Position numbers and translations under genes: made by a program. The notes beneath the pieces were generated by a model, which was given only the letters and a program-made list of their open reading frames with translations, was not told where the DNA came from and ran no database searches. From Zelopaecilomyces penicillatus (taxonomy: Eukaryota > Ascomycota > Sordariomycetes > Hypocreales > Pseudodiploosporaceae), in assembly GCA_005765155.1 (NCBI GenBank), contig VCCP01000007.1:885501-949500 (forward strand): 64,000 nt of DNA, read 5' to 3'. Positions 14,583 to 27,653 of the stretch are shown here, piece after piece. Position 1 is the stretch's first letter; each line of letters opens with the position of its first letter.

Positions 14583-14976
14583 TGATAACTGGGTTAAACA
14601 CACCCCTTTATTAATTGATTAAGTTATAGCTATATAAGCTGCACTTAGGGGGATTGAACTGTATAAGTAGATAGGCTATATCTGGGCTATTTGAATAGGG
14701 CAGATATTATCTAATTTAAGTTTTTCCCCCTTCTACCTAAGAATTTTTCTAGTATATTTAAAAGACTAGCTATTAAAAAGCTATCTTCTTTATTTAATTA
14801 ATTATAAGATAATTAATTGATCTTTTAAGTTTATTTTATTATATCACTGCTTTATAGCTTTTCTTACCTATTTAATCCTTATAAACTATACTAGCTATAT
14901 AACTATCTTAAAATTATACTATAGTTCTATAGGTGGTATTGATATTATTATATATATTGTTTTCTCTCTATTAAAA
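14583..14976 (+). repeat. 5' LTR of C1
   Basis: 394 bp, beginning TGATAACTGGGTTAAACAC and ending TCTATTAAAA. It is the same length as the solo LTR at 36443-36836. The starting TG is intact here, while the 3' LTR has TA. Confidence 0.95.
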
Positions 14977-15059
14977 CTAATGATTAAGATAGAGAGATAT
15001 CTTATTTACTTTGCTATTAGAAGGATTAATTAATACTAGATTAATAATATAATATATTT

Positions 15060-18000
15060 AAGGGCATTTTCAAGCTGCTATAAGGACTAATCTAAGAAGA
15101 ATTATTATAAGTATCCTTATAAGACCTTCTAATCAGTATAATTAGGAGATACCTTTAAGGATAATAGCTTAGAAATCTAAAAGTAAAAGAGTTAAGCTTA
15201 TTTATTAAAAGACCTAAAGTCTATAAAGCAGGGATATTATATACTATCCTAGTTAAATAGTAAGGTATTATTAATTTCTTTTCTATTAGAATCTAATACT
15301 ATAGAATATTAAATTATTAAGAGAAAAAATAAGAAAATATTTAATCCTAAGATAAGCTTTTATCTAGAATATATATAAAAGATAATTTATATATTAAATA
15401 TTGGATTAAAAAGGTAAGGTATTTTGAATTTATTAATTTTATTTAATTAAAATATAAGTAAGTATAGGAAGAACTATTATAGATAATTAGCTTATATAGC
15501 TTCTAATATTAATCACTTGATTAATAATAAGTAGTATTAATTATATATTAACCCTTAGTTTTGCTTTTTTATACTATAGGTTAGTATTTTAATAATTTGA
15601 TTAATCTTAGGAAATATTTTTATCTCTTTTCTCTTCTTATAGATCTTATCCTTAATACTAAAGAAGCTTCCTATTTAAGAGTAATCTTAGTATTTTAGAA
15701 ATAAGATATTATTTAATTATAATAAAGTAAGAACTATTATCCTTAACTTAAGTATAATATCTATCCTTAAAGGAAAGGTTTTATATTAATACTAGGATAT
15801 AACTAATAAGATATTATTATATAAGAGTTAAGATAACTCTTTTTTAGATTAGATATCTGAATATCTCTATAATAGAAAGCTTTTATTATTACTTAATCTT
15901 CTTAGTATACTACTAGCCTCTGGTTTAAGCAGATACTCTCTATATTGAAGAAGAAGACCTTTAAATAGCTCTAACTCTACTATTGGAATTACTACTTCTA
16001 AGACTATTATATCTAATATTCTTACTCTAAGTATTCCTTTATCTAGTATAATATCTATTATAAATTCTAATAGCCCTTCCCCTAATGGATTAGGCTTATA
16101 ATTAATTAATTAGTTAAGGGATGATATTATTAAGAGTTTTTAGTAAAGTATTACTAAGATTAATATTACTCTCTTTAATAATCTTAAGGATATCCTTACT
16201 ATAAATAAATCTAAGAGATATACTATTAACCTTAAGCTTATTAAATACTTTAATAGGATTAATATTATTAAATACCTTTTAAGCTATAAGCTTAAGATAA
16301 AAGATAATAATATAATTAATAAAGAGAAATATAATTACTTTATATATTATATAGTTAATATTTATAAGGATATTATCTAGGGATTTATCTATAATCTCTT
16401 ATAGGTAAAAGCTAAAGAAGTGTTAAAGAACTGTTTTTTTAAAGAAGATTTATAGTAGTTAAGATTATATAAAGATTATTTAAAAGTATTTAAATAATAA
16501 TACCTAGAGTTTACTAAAGATATTCTAGACTGGCTTAATAGGTATAGATTCTATACTTCCTAATATAATTTGAATTAGGAGGACTTAAAATCACTGTTTT
16601 ATATATTATATAAGACTATACTAGTAAGGCTTTTTATTAAGATTATCCAAGTAAATTCTATTAATAATCCCTATAAACTCAAGAAGATATTATATAAGCA
16701 GCTCTAAGAATACTTTAATAGTTAAGTGATTATTAGATTAGCTATTAAATAGTATAAGACTTCTAATAGTCTTAGGAATTAAATAAATATAATTACTATT
16801 AAGGTAATACTTAATCAAGTTATTATAATAAAGAATCTGATTATATAGGATCTTAATCCTAAAGAAAAATTCTTTTTAATTATTACTAAAACTATACCCT
16901 TTAAAGCCAAGCTAATAGATATAGAGGAGTTAATCAAGCTTATTAATAATCTTAAGATTAATATAGCTATTAAGGAAGATATTACTTAAATAATTATTAA
17001 AATATAGATAGATACTAATATATATATTAGTAAGGATCTATAGTATAAAGGCCTAATAAGTTTTTTATTTAATTAGATAATATTTAATCTTAATAATAAT
17101 AAGGATTTTAATATCTTCTCCCTTTAAGGGAGATAGGATAAGAATAATTATTAATATTATAACTTATTAAGCTATTTTCTCTCTTATTATAATGAATTAA
17201 TATATAATATTAAATTTAGGTTCTATATATATAATTTATATACTAGGATATTAAATCTAGGATATATTATAGGCTAGAGTATAATTCTATTTATTATTAT
17301 ATAATAGTTCCTTAAGATAAAAGGATACTATTAAAAGCTTATAATAGCTTAGGCTATTAATTTCTTTAATTATATAGTTATATCCCTTATCCCTTTAATT
17401 AAAGCTAGAGCCTCTTAATACTTTAAATAGGTATTAAATAAATATAAAGGTATAATCTTTAGAAAATATATCCCTTATCTAGGCCTTAAGTAATAATCTA
17501 TAAAGTTATAATACTTAAATATTATATCTAATAAAAATATAATCTAAACTTCTTTTATATTACTCTCTTAATATAAAGATATAGAGGATTAAATAATATT
17601 AATATATATAATTAATATAAATATTAATAAAAGAAAGAGATAGAGGAATAATAATAAAGAGTTAATTAAATCTTTAACTATTATATATTAGGAGGCTATT
17701 TCTAAGGCTATCCTAATATTAGATAGGATAATACCTTTCAATCTAATAACTATACCTAAGAATATATTATAAATAATAGATTAAAGTATAAGACTTTTTT
17801 ATTATTAATTAAAACTAAAGGAGATCTTGCTTATAAAGATAATTATTATACTATTTTATATATTAATTAATCTTAATTTAGAGCTTAGGATAATTATAGG
17901 CTAGGATCTATTAGATTAGGCTAAAGATATAATAGAAGTCCTCTATATCCCTAGGAATAGATTAAATAATCCTATATCTTTAATAAAGCTAAAGAATATA

Positions 18001-18800
18001 ATAAAAGCAATTCAAGTTTATTTATAGATAAGATATAATAAAGCCTTCTTTAATAAGCTAATTGAATAATTATATATTAGTATTATAGCTATAATTAAGA
18101 TATAAGAAGAAGCCTCTCTTAATTATAGTTAATATTAAATAGTATTATCTAATTAAGGTTAAGATAATATAGATCTATTAGGCTTATATTATTTCTATAT
18201 TCTAGAACTAATTAAAGATAATCTTTATAATAATATAAGCTTCTCTTCTAATAAGGTATTTTATAAGATTACTTAAATATACTTGGATAGCTATTAATTA
18301 TTAAATATATAATAAATATCTAAGATTTAAGTTAGGATTAGTTCTTAAGAAAGGAAAGCAATAAATATATTTATTGATTTAAGCTCTAAAGATAATATTA
18401 TCTTAAAATCATTAGCTAAGAAATATAGGGTTAAATATAGTCTAATCAAGGTTAAAATAATATTATTCTCTAGATAGATCACTTAAATAATTAAGGAAAT
18501 AAAAGTTCAATTCTATATAGGAACCACTTGAATATCCATTTACTTATATATAGTATTAGATAGAGTTATAATATCCTTTATCCTAGGGATATTATTTATT
18601 AGAATAGCTAAGCTATTATTTAATTATTCTTAGAAGGGTAGAGATTTATATATATAGTATTAAATAGGGTAAGTATAAGTAATTACTTCTATTATAGATA
18701 CTGTTTATTAAGAATAAAATAAATCTAATTCCTTAGAAAACTAAATATTAATTATATTATTAAAGGTATAGTTAATAATAAGGAATTAATTAATCTAGAA
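15060..18800 (+). pseudogene. C1 gag and protease remnant
   Basis: Plus-strand reading shows a long, repeatedly stopped frame. Near its end, at 17149-17190, is a zinc knuckle with exact CX2CX4HX4C spacing, but all four metal ligands are now Tyr (Cys TGC/TGT and His CAT/CAC turned to TAT). About 1.2 kb further, in the same frame, 18376-18387 reads DLSS, a mutated D(T/S)GS active site. It is followed by SLAKKY and later LGILFIRIAKLLF, which fits a retropepsin with its C-terminal hydrophobic strand. The Gag N-terminal part (15060-17100) has no motif I recognise. The reading frame changes somewhere between 18600 and 18900 relative to the reverse transcriptase. That could be a programmed frameshift in the ancestor or a later indel. 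Confidence 0.85.
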
Positions 18801-18899
18801 TAGCTCCTTAAGGATAATAAAGAAATATTAATAAAGCTTAACTCTAATAATAGTAAGATAATTATTAGGTATATATTAATAGAGTCTATAAAGTAGTAT

Positions 18900-21800
18900 A
18901 TTAAAGCTTTAGAAGTGATTAAGGCTAAATTAAACTTTCTAAAGAAAAAGAAGAAATCTAAAAAAAAAGGAATATATTGATTATATAGTCCTTCTAAGGT
19001 ATATATCTATACCTTATATAAGAAGAAGGCTAATAAAGTCAACCCTATTGATAATATTCCTTTAGATAGGTTTATATCTAATAATAACCTATTTTAGAAA
19101 AAGAAAAAATAAAAGAAAGTAAAAAGAAGAATTAATCTAGATATATCCTTTATTGAATATATTACCCTAAAGTTCTTTGATATACCTAAGGGATTTTAAC
19201 TCTATAGAGAATACCTTAAGAAAATCCTCTCTTAAATCAAGGATATATTAATCTAATAGGAGATTAATATTTTCCTAGAGGTTCTCTATAATAAAGAATA
19301 GGCTTTATCTTAATAATTCAAAGAAAATAGAATGCTTAATCTATTAATTATATCTTTTTAAGTTATTAAAGTGATTCCCTATTCAGTCTGGTAGATATAT
19401 TCTATCTCTATTCTATAAGGATTAAAAGCAAAAGCTATAGAGTTATTAAAGGTATACTTTAAGAATTATATATTAAAAGAGTCTTATATCTTCTATAGGA
19501 ATTAATATTTCTTTATTAAGAAAAAGGATAAAGGGCTTTATTTAATTAATATTATTATAAAATATAATACTATTACTCTTAGAGATATATTTATCCCTTT
19601 TAATATTAATTCTTTTAGTAAAGATTTCTTTATATATACTATACTCTTATTATTAGATTTCTTTTCTAGCTATAATCAAATCCTATTAGATAAAAAGAAT
19701 AGGGATTTTATTATATTTTCTTTTACTATTAGTCTTTTAAGGATATATATACTCCTTTAGGGTACTATAAATTCTATAGCTTAATTTATAAGAATTATAA
19801 TTTAAATACTATTTAATCTTATCCTAGATATTTATAAATCCTTTCTAGATAATATTGCTATATATAGGCTATAATCTACTTATAATAATAAAGAGATTCT
19901 TTCTAGGGTATAGAAATATATATTTAAGTATTTATAGAATCTTAATAAAGTCCTCCTTAATATTAAGCTCTTTAGATATATAATATTAAAAGGGAAATCA
20001 AGATATTACTAAAATATAATTATTATTATTAGATTCCTTTATAGGATATCTAGAAGGAAATCAGTTAAAGAGAAAATTATTAAGATCCTAGAATAGCTTA
20101 CCTATTATAATATAATAGATATTAGGGCCTTTCTTAGACTTATTAGCTATTATTAAATTTGAATATATAACTTTATTATTATTACTCTCCCTTTTATTAC
20201 TCTATTATAAAAGAAAGCCTTTTAGAAGTAAAAAGGATTATAATTAAAGATAATAGCTAAGCTTAGGGATATAATAATAACTATCCCTATTCTAATATTA
20301 TTTAATCTCTTTAAAAAGGGTAAAGAAATTATATTTATAATGGATATTAGCCTTAAAGGATAAGGAGTAGTTTTAATATAAGTCCTAGATAGATAATAAT
20401 ATCTAATTAGATTCGAAAGTGATTATTAGAATAAGGCTGAATATAGCTATAATATAATAAAGCAAGAGTATAAGGCTATTCTCTTTATACTCTAAAGGCT
20501 TAAAGGATATATTTATAATATATAATTTACCTTAGAGATGGATATATATATCCTTATATACTAGCTTAATAGTATTGTTTATAATATACTAGATAGTTTT
20601 ATTATCTATTAGATTAGCTATATTATATTATTTGATTTTATTATTAAATATATTTCTAGGAAAAATAATAGTATAATAGATAGATTTTCTTAGAAAGGAT
20701 TAGGGCTATTTGATTAAATAAATACTAAAGTTAAAGGGGATTTAAAGGATATAATTGATATATATCTTGGGTTAATATAATTAGATATATTAGAATCTGG
20801 ATATTCTATAGAGTCCTAGTAGATTATTAGATTCCTTTATTTATTAGAGAGATTATCTGATCTTAATAAAGTATAATTTAGGATACTATATTAGAAAGCT
20901 TAGAGATTCTTTATTAAGGATAGGAAACTTTAATTAAGGCTAACCTATAAAAGAAACTATTCTATATTGGTTATTAATAACTTATCTACCTATAAGAAAT
21001 TGATAATAAGCTATTATATAGCCTAAGGGTATAAAGGCAAAGTGGTTATCTTTAAAACTCTCTTTAATAGATACTATTAGGGAAAGATATAGAATGATAT
21101 TTCCTTAGCTATAGTCTACTACCCTAAGTATTAAAAGTTTATATTATAATAAGATAGAGAATCAGTAATTCTAATATTACTTAGGCAGCTAATATTAAAA
21201 GTATACTTTGATTTATAATATATACTATCTGATTATAGTATAAACTTTCTTATAGAAGCTTGCTATAATTTAATTAAATAAATAGAAGTTCAATCGATAT
21301 AATAGATTAACTCAAGGGCTATAACTAGATTTATTATAATCTTAATATAGTAATATAAACTTATACTTTATATAATTATTAATAATAGATCTAAAATAAA
21401 AGGGCTTTTCTTTTAGATATTATTTAATTAAGATATAAAATATATTTAAATATCTAGGTATAATCCTATAGCTAACTCTATAATTAAAATTAATTATTAA
21501 AGCCTTATATTTATAATAATAAAGATATTAAAAGGGGATTCTAAATAGATAAGATATCTTAAAGCAGCTATTCTTATAGATAGAACTATAATTAAATTAT
21601 CTTATAGCTTCTCTGTCTTTTATCTTATATATAGGTATAATCCTATCTTATTATTTAAAGTTGAATTTTTAATATAAAGGCTTATTAATTAGGATATTAT
21701 TATTAATACTAAGGATTTATTTAAGTCTTATATTTAAATATTAGAAAGAAGATTAAAAGATATAATAAAGGCTAGAAAAAAGATAATCAACTTTAGGAAG

Positions 21801-22330
21801 AAGCTAGCAGTAAGAACAGATACTACTAATAAATATATACTTCGATTGGAATATAATCAACTAGTATTAAACAATCTAATGCTTATATATAATATACCTA
21901 AGAAGTAGGATAAATCCTATATAATAAAGATAGTAATATACTAGTATAGCCTATATTAGATTGCTTTATAAGCAGATATTATTAAAGTATATATATTTTA
22001 TATAATAGATAGGATTCTTTTGAATAAGATCTATTCTAGAAATCATTTAAAGAAATTTATTAAAGATAAGTATAGCTGGTGGATATCTAATACTAATATA
22101 TAGCTCTTTAAACCCAAAGATAAATAAGAACTATATAGGGAAAAGAGAGAACTAGGACCACCAGACCCCCTTATATACTTTGACTTACCCATTGATCAAA
22201 TAATACCTTAAGACTTTAACTCTAATACTAATCTTAAAAAAGACTTCCTAGACTTATCACCAGCTATTAAACTATAGTTTAAAGTTATAATCCCTAGCCT
22301 AACTTAATACTAAAAGAGTATATATTAATT
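18900..22330 (+). pseudogene. C1 pol remnant: reverse transcriptase, RNase H, integrase
   Basis: One frame runs through all three domains. Reverse transcriptase, about 19140-20100, contains LLLDFFSSYNQILLD, then LLQGTINSIAQF, then FLDN at 19842-19853. The last is a degraded FLDD box rather than the common YVDD/YLDD, as in a fungal gypsy subgroup whose palm reads LPQGxTNSVA...FLDD. RNase H, about 20335-20700, has IMDISLKGQGVVL, then YSYNIIKQEYKAI and FTLEMD, matching TDAS, NYxxxEKE and TDH blocks. Integrase, about 20860-22060, ends with YNPIANSIIKINYQSL, which matches the motif around the catalytic Glu in related integrases. In-frame stops are former Gln/Trp codons. The frame stops being recognisable at about 22330. 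Confidence 0.9.
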
Positions 22331-22373
22331 ATATTTATTTTAAATATATATATAATTTCTTATATACTTAAAT

Positions 22374-22412
22374 CAAGGATTTTCTAGCTTGAATTCTGTT
22401 TGAAAATCCTTG
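22374..22412 (+). other. Perfect stem-loop at the end of C1 pol
   Basis: CAAGGATTTTC (22374-22384) pairs perfectly with GAAAATCCTTG (22402-22412) across a 17 nt loop. It lies at the boundary between pol and the unassigned 3' region, just before a GTAGGGAGAAT stretch. Both arms keep a CpA, unusual in RIP-mutated DNA. It may be a transcript-processing or termination structure of the ancestor, or a chance survival; the role is inference. Confidence 0.55.
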
Positions 22413-25400
22413 GTAGGGAGAATCTTAATAATATTTCTTAAAAAGTATAATAAATTTCATTCTTTATATATAATATTCTATTATTAATATATAAACCAAT
22501 TATACTAAATCAATTATAATAGATAATTAATACTCCTAAACCTTAATTATAATAATTAAACTATTTCTATATTAATAATTAAATAATCCCTATTAATCTT
22601 GTTTCTTTATAATCTTTCCTTGATCTATATTGGTTTGATTTTACTATATTCTTAAGTATAGATCTATTCTTGGATTCATTCTATATTTATATTGATTAGG
22701 ATTAAATAAAGCTTATACTTATATACCTAAAACCTTTTCTTTTACTTTAGAAAACTTATTAAATTCCTATTAAAAATAGGAGTTCTTATAAATTATTTTA
22801 ATACTATAATACTATCTCTCTTTAATCTTTCTATTTATATAATTCCTTTTCTTATTTAATTATAGATATATTTTATAATATTATATTATAATAATTATAT
22901 TCTTTTATTATTTTATTTTATTTTATAAAAGATTAATTAATATCTTTAAAAGCTAATTTATTTATTAGTACTAAACTATCTAGATTATATAATTAATACT
23001 ATTATCCTAAAACCAATTTATTCTATCCCCTTTAAATCAAATCTATATCCTAGTAATTAAGGAATTATTTAATTCTGCTTATATCTATTAAATCTTATTA
23101 GGGTTTTTCTTTATTATCTTATCTATATCTTATTTTATTATATACCTAATCCTTAAAGTTGATAGCTAATATTTCTATAGATAAGAAGTAGTAGATATAT
23201 TTAAGAAATCTAGAATAATTGATCCCTTTAAGTCTTTGGTTTAGTCCTTCTTTAAGAAAGTTATTTACTTTCCCTTATCCTCTAGCTTGAATTAATAGCT
23301 ATAAAGTCCTTTTTACCTATAGTTTATATATCTATTCTATTTATAATTTAAATAATACCTATTATACTTACCTAGGATTAAAATATATAGATAATATAGC
23401 TATATAATATACTCCTTAATAGCTATAATAGTAATTAAGAAGGATTATATATAATAGGAATATAGGATTAGATTAATAACCCTATAATAACTAATAAATA
23501 AAGAGTAGATTCTCTCTTTCTATTTTATTAAGGTATTAAAGAAATATCTATAAATATATCTTATTTTAACTGGTATAAATATAAGATAAGATACTTGGGT
23601 TTTTATAATAGATTCTAGTATAGAATGTTCTTAAGTATTATAAAGATTGCCTTCTTAGAAGTATTATTTAGGACTTTAGCCCTTAGCTAGTTATATAAGA
23701 ATACTAGATATATCTTTTATAAATTTAATAGTAAAGAATACCTTATAATAGAGAGGGTAATTTATCTAGTCTATATTTACTTCTCCTAGAATCTATACTT
23801 TAAAGATTATTTAAATCTAAAAATAAGAAAGAGGATTAGTATTAGTTTATAAAGATTAAATAATATTAAACTAGAAAGGCCTTATAATTTATTATTATTT
23901 CTATTATAAAGGATGGTTTAATATTATTAAAGAACTTAGTATAATCATTCTATAATAAGATAATCTTATAAGTAATTATACTATATAGAATAATTATATT
24001 TATAATAGAACTAATATTAAGGAGCTAAGAATAAATATTATCTTGATCAGTTTCTATAATTAAATAATGCTTATAATAATAATCTAAAGAGAATAAGAGG
24101 TAGATTAATAATCCTAAAGTTAAGAGAGCTAAGTTATAAAATAAAAGAGGAAAAGTTATAAGAGTTAGGAGGCTATCTTTTTAAAAAGCATATAAATAAA
24201 AATATATATTATTTGCTAGCTATAAATTATTATTAAGTATAATAAAAAGCTATATTTTAAAGGAAAAGCTATCTATAATAAAAGGTATCTTTGATTGAGT
24301 GATTATATATAACTATAAAGGGTTATTAATTTGAACCTTTATATACTTATAAAGCTCCCTTTTATAAAGAGATACCTTATATATATTATCCCTTTCTATC
24401 TCTATTATCTTCTCTAATATCTATATTATCTTATTTTATTCCTTTAATCTCTATTATTATTTGATTATATCTCTATCTAATTCCTTATTAATATATAATA
24501 TTAAAATAATAAAGAACTTCTAGAATACTTATACCCTTCCTTTAGGTAAGTATTAAAAATATAAATCTTATTACTATTATAGGAGTAGTATAGCTTAAAG
24601 GAGGTATAGGTTTATTTTATAATTATACTAATAAATATATTGTATTTATAATAAATCTAGGGTTTTCTAAATAATCCTGCTTTATAATCCCTTAATAAGA
24701 TTGGCTTAATCTATTATTAACCCTCTCTTAGAATTTTAATATAGATACCTTAGATTTAGCTATATATAGCCTTATCTCTACTATATAGTTATTCCCTTAA
24801 GGCCTATAAGGATAGAACTAAAATGATTATCTAATCAAGCTCTATTAACTATTATATATATTAAAGAATAAAGATTAAACTATTAATTTTATATTATACT
24901 CTTTACTTTAAATTATACTTTATAATATCTTTGATAATATATTTATAGCCCCTAGAGTAATATATATTTTTAAATTAAAGAAATACTTCTATATATATAT
25001 AGATCTCTTTAATATTTTATATAAGTTTAAATCTTATAATTAACTAATATTTAATACCTATAATTATCTTAATAGGCTAGCTATCTTTTATAAGAATATA
25101 TTTAGTAAATAGTTCTTTATTAGGTTTATTAATTATAAGAATATATATTAATGTTTCTTTATTTAGGATTAATTTAAAGGCTAGCTTTATATCTTTGATT
25201 TATAAATAGATGGATAAATATATTATACTAAAGAGTTTATATATCTATAAAGGTAAATACTTTATAAGCTTAATCTCCTTTATAACTTTATATTTATTAT
25301 TATCCTATATATAATATAAGTATAAGGTTAAGAGTATAATTATCTATTTTTCTTCTAGGTCTATATTACTATTAAAGGATTAATTAGGTTTTATTCTTAT

Positions 25401-27018
25401 TTTAATTAGATTAAAGAAGATTTAAATAAGATTAAATAATCTTATAATAATATATTTTACCTACTCTCTAATAATCCCCTTTATTTACTATTAAGAGATT
25501 AATGCTTATTTAATGGTTTAAATCAATCTATATCTAGCTATATACTTAGAATAAGGAGTATTATATTATATCTTATTATTAATAAGTTAGGTATAGTTAA
25601 GTGCTTATAGAGCTTTTATTATATTACTTTATAGGATCTTAATAATTAAATAATCTATAATCAAGGTATAAATAAAGTGCTTTATTTTATTTATTTAGGA
25701 GGTACTATATTATTCTTAATTAATAGATATACTTTATCTATATTATATAAAAACTCTAGAGTCTTTTATATATCTATAGAAGATGGTCTACTTATATTAT
25801 TTATATAGACTATTATAAAGTAATCTATTTATTCTATTAGAATATAGAAGCCTATACTCTCTAAAACTATTATTAATTAATAATTAAATAATAAATTCAA
25901 GTATAATAAGGTAATTAGATCTAAGCTAGTTAAGACTATTAATATAACCACTATTAAGAAAGCTAAATTAATTATAATTTAATCTAATAATAATTAAATA
26001 ATAGTACTCTAATAGTATTCTCTAGAAGCTAATAGAAATAGATTATTTATTATTTATTTAATCTTTAGGCTCTTATTTAGGCTTACTTTATTTATATATA
26101 ATAATATTAAGAATACTTAGGGATTATTTAATTAAGATTTATTAAATAAGAAGATAGAATCTATATTAATATAGCTTATACTATACTTAAACCCCTAGAA
26201 ATAGATTATCTTTAAAAAGTAAATAGTTAAGTTAATTTCTTTAAGTACTCCTATAATTAACTTAGATAATGATATTAATACTTCTAAGGATATTATTATA
26301 ATCCTAAGGTAGTTTATTAATAGGAACCTAAGTAAGGTATCTCGATTAAATAATAGATATCTTTCTTATAAGCAGACTAATCTTTTTAGTAGAGAAAAGG
26401 GAAGTCTAGAGAAAAAATAGAAGAGCTAATAAGAGAAATTAAACCCTTAGCTCTCTCTATACTATATACTACCAATTCAATCTATAAGATATAAGAGAGA
26501 GATTACTGCTTAAATAGGTATTGGTTTGCCTTTATAATACTTAAGAGTAATAGGGTATATTATAATTATTGAATTCATTAAGAAGATAAATAATATATTC
26601 CTTATTAAAAGGCCTATATTATATATTAAATACTTTAATAATTATATTAGTTTTTATTCTAATAGAATAATTATAAAAGGGACCCTTTAATATATTAGGA
26701 AGATAATAGAAGCTTTCTTTAATAGTCTAGTGATTTAAGCTATTTAATCTAATAGATCTAAATACTATATTATATAAGTATAATTAATAATATCTTTATC
26801 TATAGATTAAGTAATAGAGTTAAATACTCTAGGGATATTAAAGGAGTTAAAGGGATTGAATATTAAGGGAATACTTAATTAAGAATAGATAAGATAGAAA
26901 AAGTAAAGTATATATATATAAGTATCTAAAGGTTATATTTAAATACTATTGCTTAATTGATTATAAATATTGCCTAACTTGATAATAGGGTTATCTTTAA
27001 TATTTATTAGAAGGGTTT
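22413..27018 (+). pseudogene. C1 post-pol region with long degraded open frames of unknown function
   Basis: This 4.6 kb lies between pol and the 3' LTR. On the plus strand, if TAA/TAG are read as former Gln/Trp, one frame stays open from about 23150 well past 24300. Another frame stays open from about 25560 to 26200 and probably to about 26950. The implied protein is rich in charged and hydrophobic stretches, for example VDIFKKSRIIDPFKSLV near 23190 and YKREITAQIGIGLPLQYLRV near 26490. I recognise no domain. Candidates are an extra ORF of a gypsy element (an envelope-like or accessory protein), captured host sequence, or a second inserted element without visible ends. The purine stretch AGAAGGG at 27010-27015, just before the LTR, is a likely polypurine tract. 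Confidence 0.5.
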
Positions 27019-27411
27019 TAATAATTAGATTAAATATATCCCCTTATTAATTGATTAAGCTATAGCTATATAAGCTATACTTAAGAGGATTAAACTATAT
27101 AAATAGATAGGCTATATCTGGGCTATTTAAATAGGGTAGATATTATCTAATTTAAGTTTTTCTCCCTTCTATCTAAGAATTTTTCTAGTATATTTAAAAG
27201 ACTAGCTATTAAAAAGCTATCTTCTTTATTTGATTAATTATAAGATAATCAATTGATCTTTTAAGTTTATTTCATTATATCGCCGCTTTATAGCTTTTCT
27301 TGCCTATTCAATCCTTATAAACTATACTAGCTATATAACTACCTTAAAATCATACTATAGTTCTATGGGTGGTGTTAGTGTTGTTATATATATTATTTTC
27401 CCTCTATTAAA
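27019..27411 (+). repeat. 3' LTR of C1
   Basis: 393 bp, colinear with the 5' LTR, with a 1 bp shorter A run at its end (CTCTATTAAA). The first TG has become TA, and the early part is more mutated than the rest, which still keeps ATATCGCCGC. Confidence 0.95.
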
Positions 27412-27653
27412 CTATAAGTCTATAAATCTAAATTAATAATCTATAAATCCAAAAATAGATTATACTATAAGCTATAGATCTAATATTTAACTCTTATATA
27501 TATAATATTTTTTATAATTTCTGATTAATAGAAAATATAGGTTTGATTAGTTAAAGGGGGGGGTGAAAAATCTAATATATAAAGAGGCTGAATATAATAG
27601 AAAAAAAGTCTTTTTTTTATAATCTAGAATAATTATCTTCTAGGCTTATAATC
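27412..27653 (-). other. A1 leader between C1 and the A1 5' LTR
   Basis: This belongs to A1 and corresponds to 39045-39273 in B1. On the coding (minus) strand it is the untranslated leader just downstream of the 5' LTR, where a tRNA primer-binding site would lie; I could not identify one with confidence. It contains a run of eight G at 27556-27563 that B1 lacks. Confidence 0.75.

Larger units (their letters stand above)
14583..27411 (+). mobile_element. C1: 12.8 kb Ty3/gypsy-type LTR retrotransposon with an unexplained 3' region
   Basis: LTRs lie at 14583-14976 (394 bp) and 27019-27411 (393 bp). Both start T(G/A)ATAA and end CTCTATTAAA. Removing C1 joins A1 sequence that matches the uninterrupted B1 near 39030-39060. 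The inside, on the plus strand, has Gag with a zinc knuckle, an aspartic protease, reverse transcriptase with an FLDD-type box, RNase H and integrase, up to about 22330. A further 4.7 kb of unassigned open sequence follows before the right LTR. C1 keeps clearly more G and C than A1, D and E, so it is younger. The expected target-site duplication is not clean (tattt at left, ctata at right). Confidence 0.92.

Noticed and set aside
15060..22330. Functional gag-pol of C1 with programmed frameshift or stop readthrough
   Set aside because: There are dozens of in-frame stops, the zinc ligands and catalytic Asp residues are mutated, and the frame change near 18600-18900 is as well explained by an indel.
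22374..22412. Bacterial-type intrinsic terminator
   Set aside because: The stem is A/T rich, lacks a following T run, and the context is eukaryotic.
27412..27653. Direct-repeat copy of the A1 LTR extended leftward to 27412
   Set aside because: Only 27654-28069 has a partner at the left end of A1. The sequence before it occurs also in B1 before its right LTR and is internal leader.
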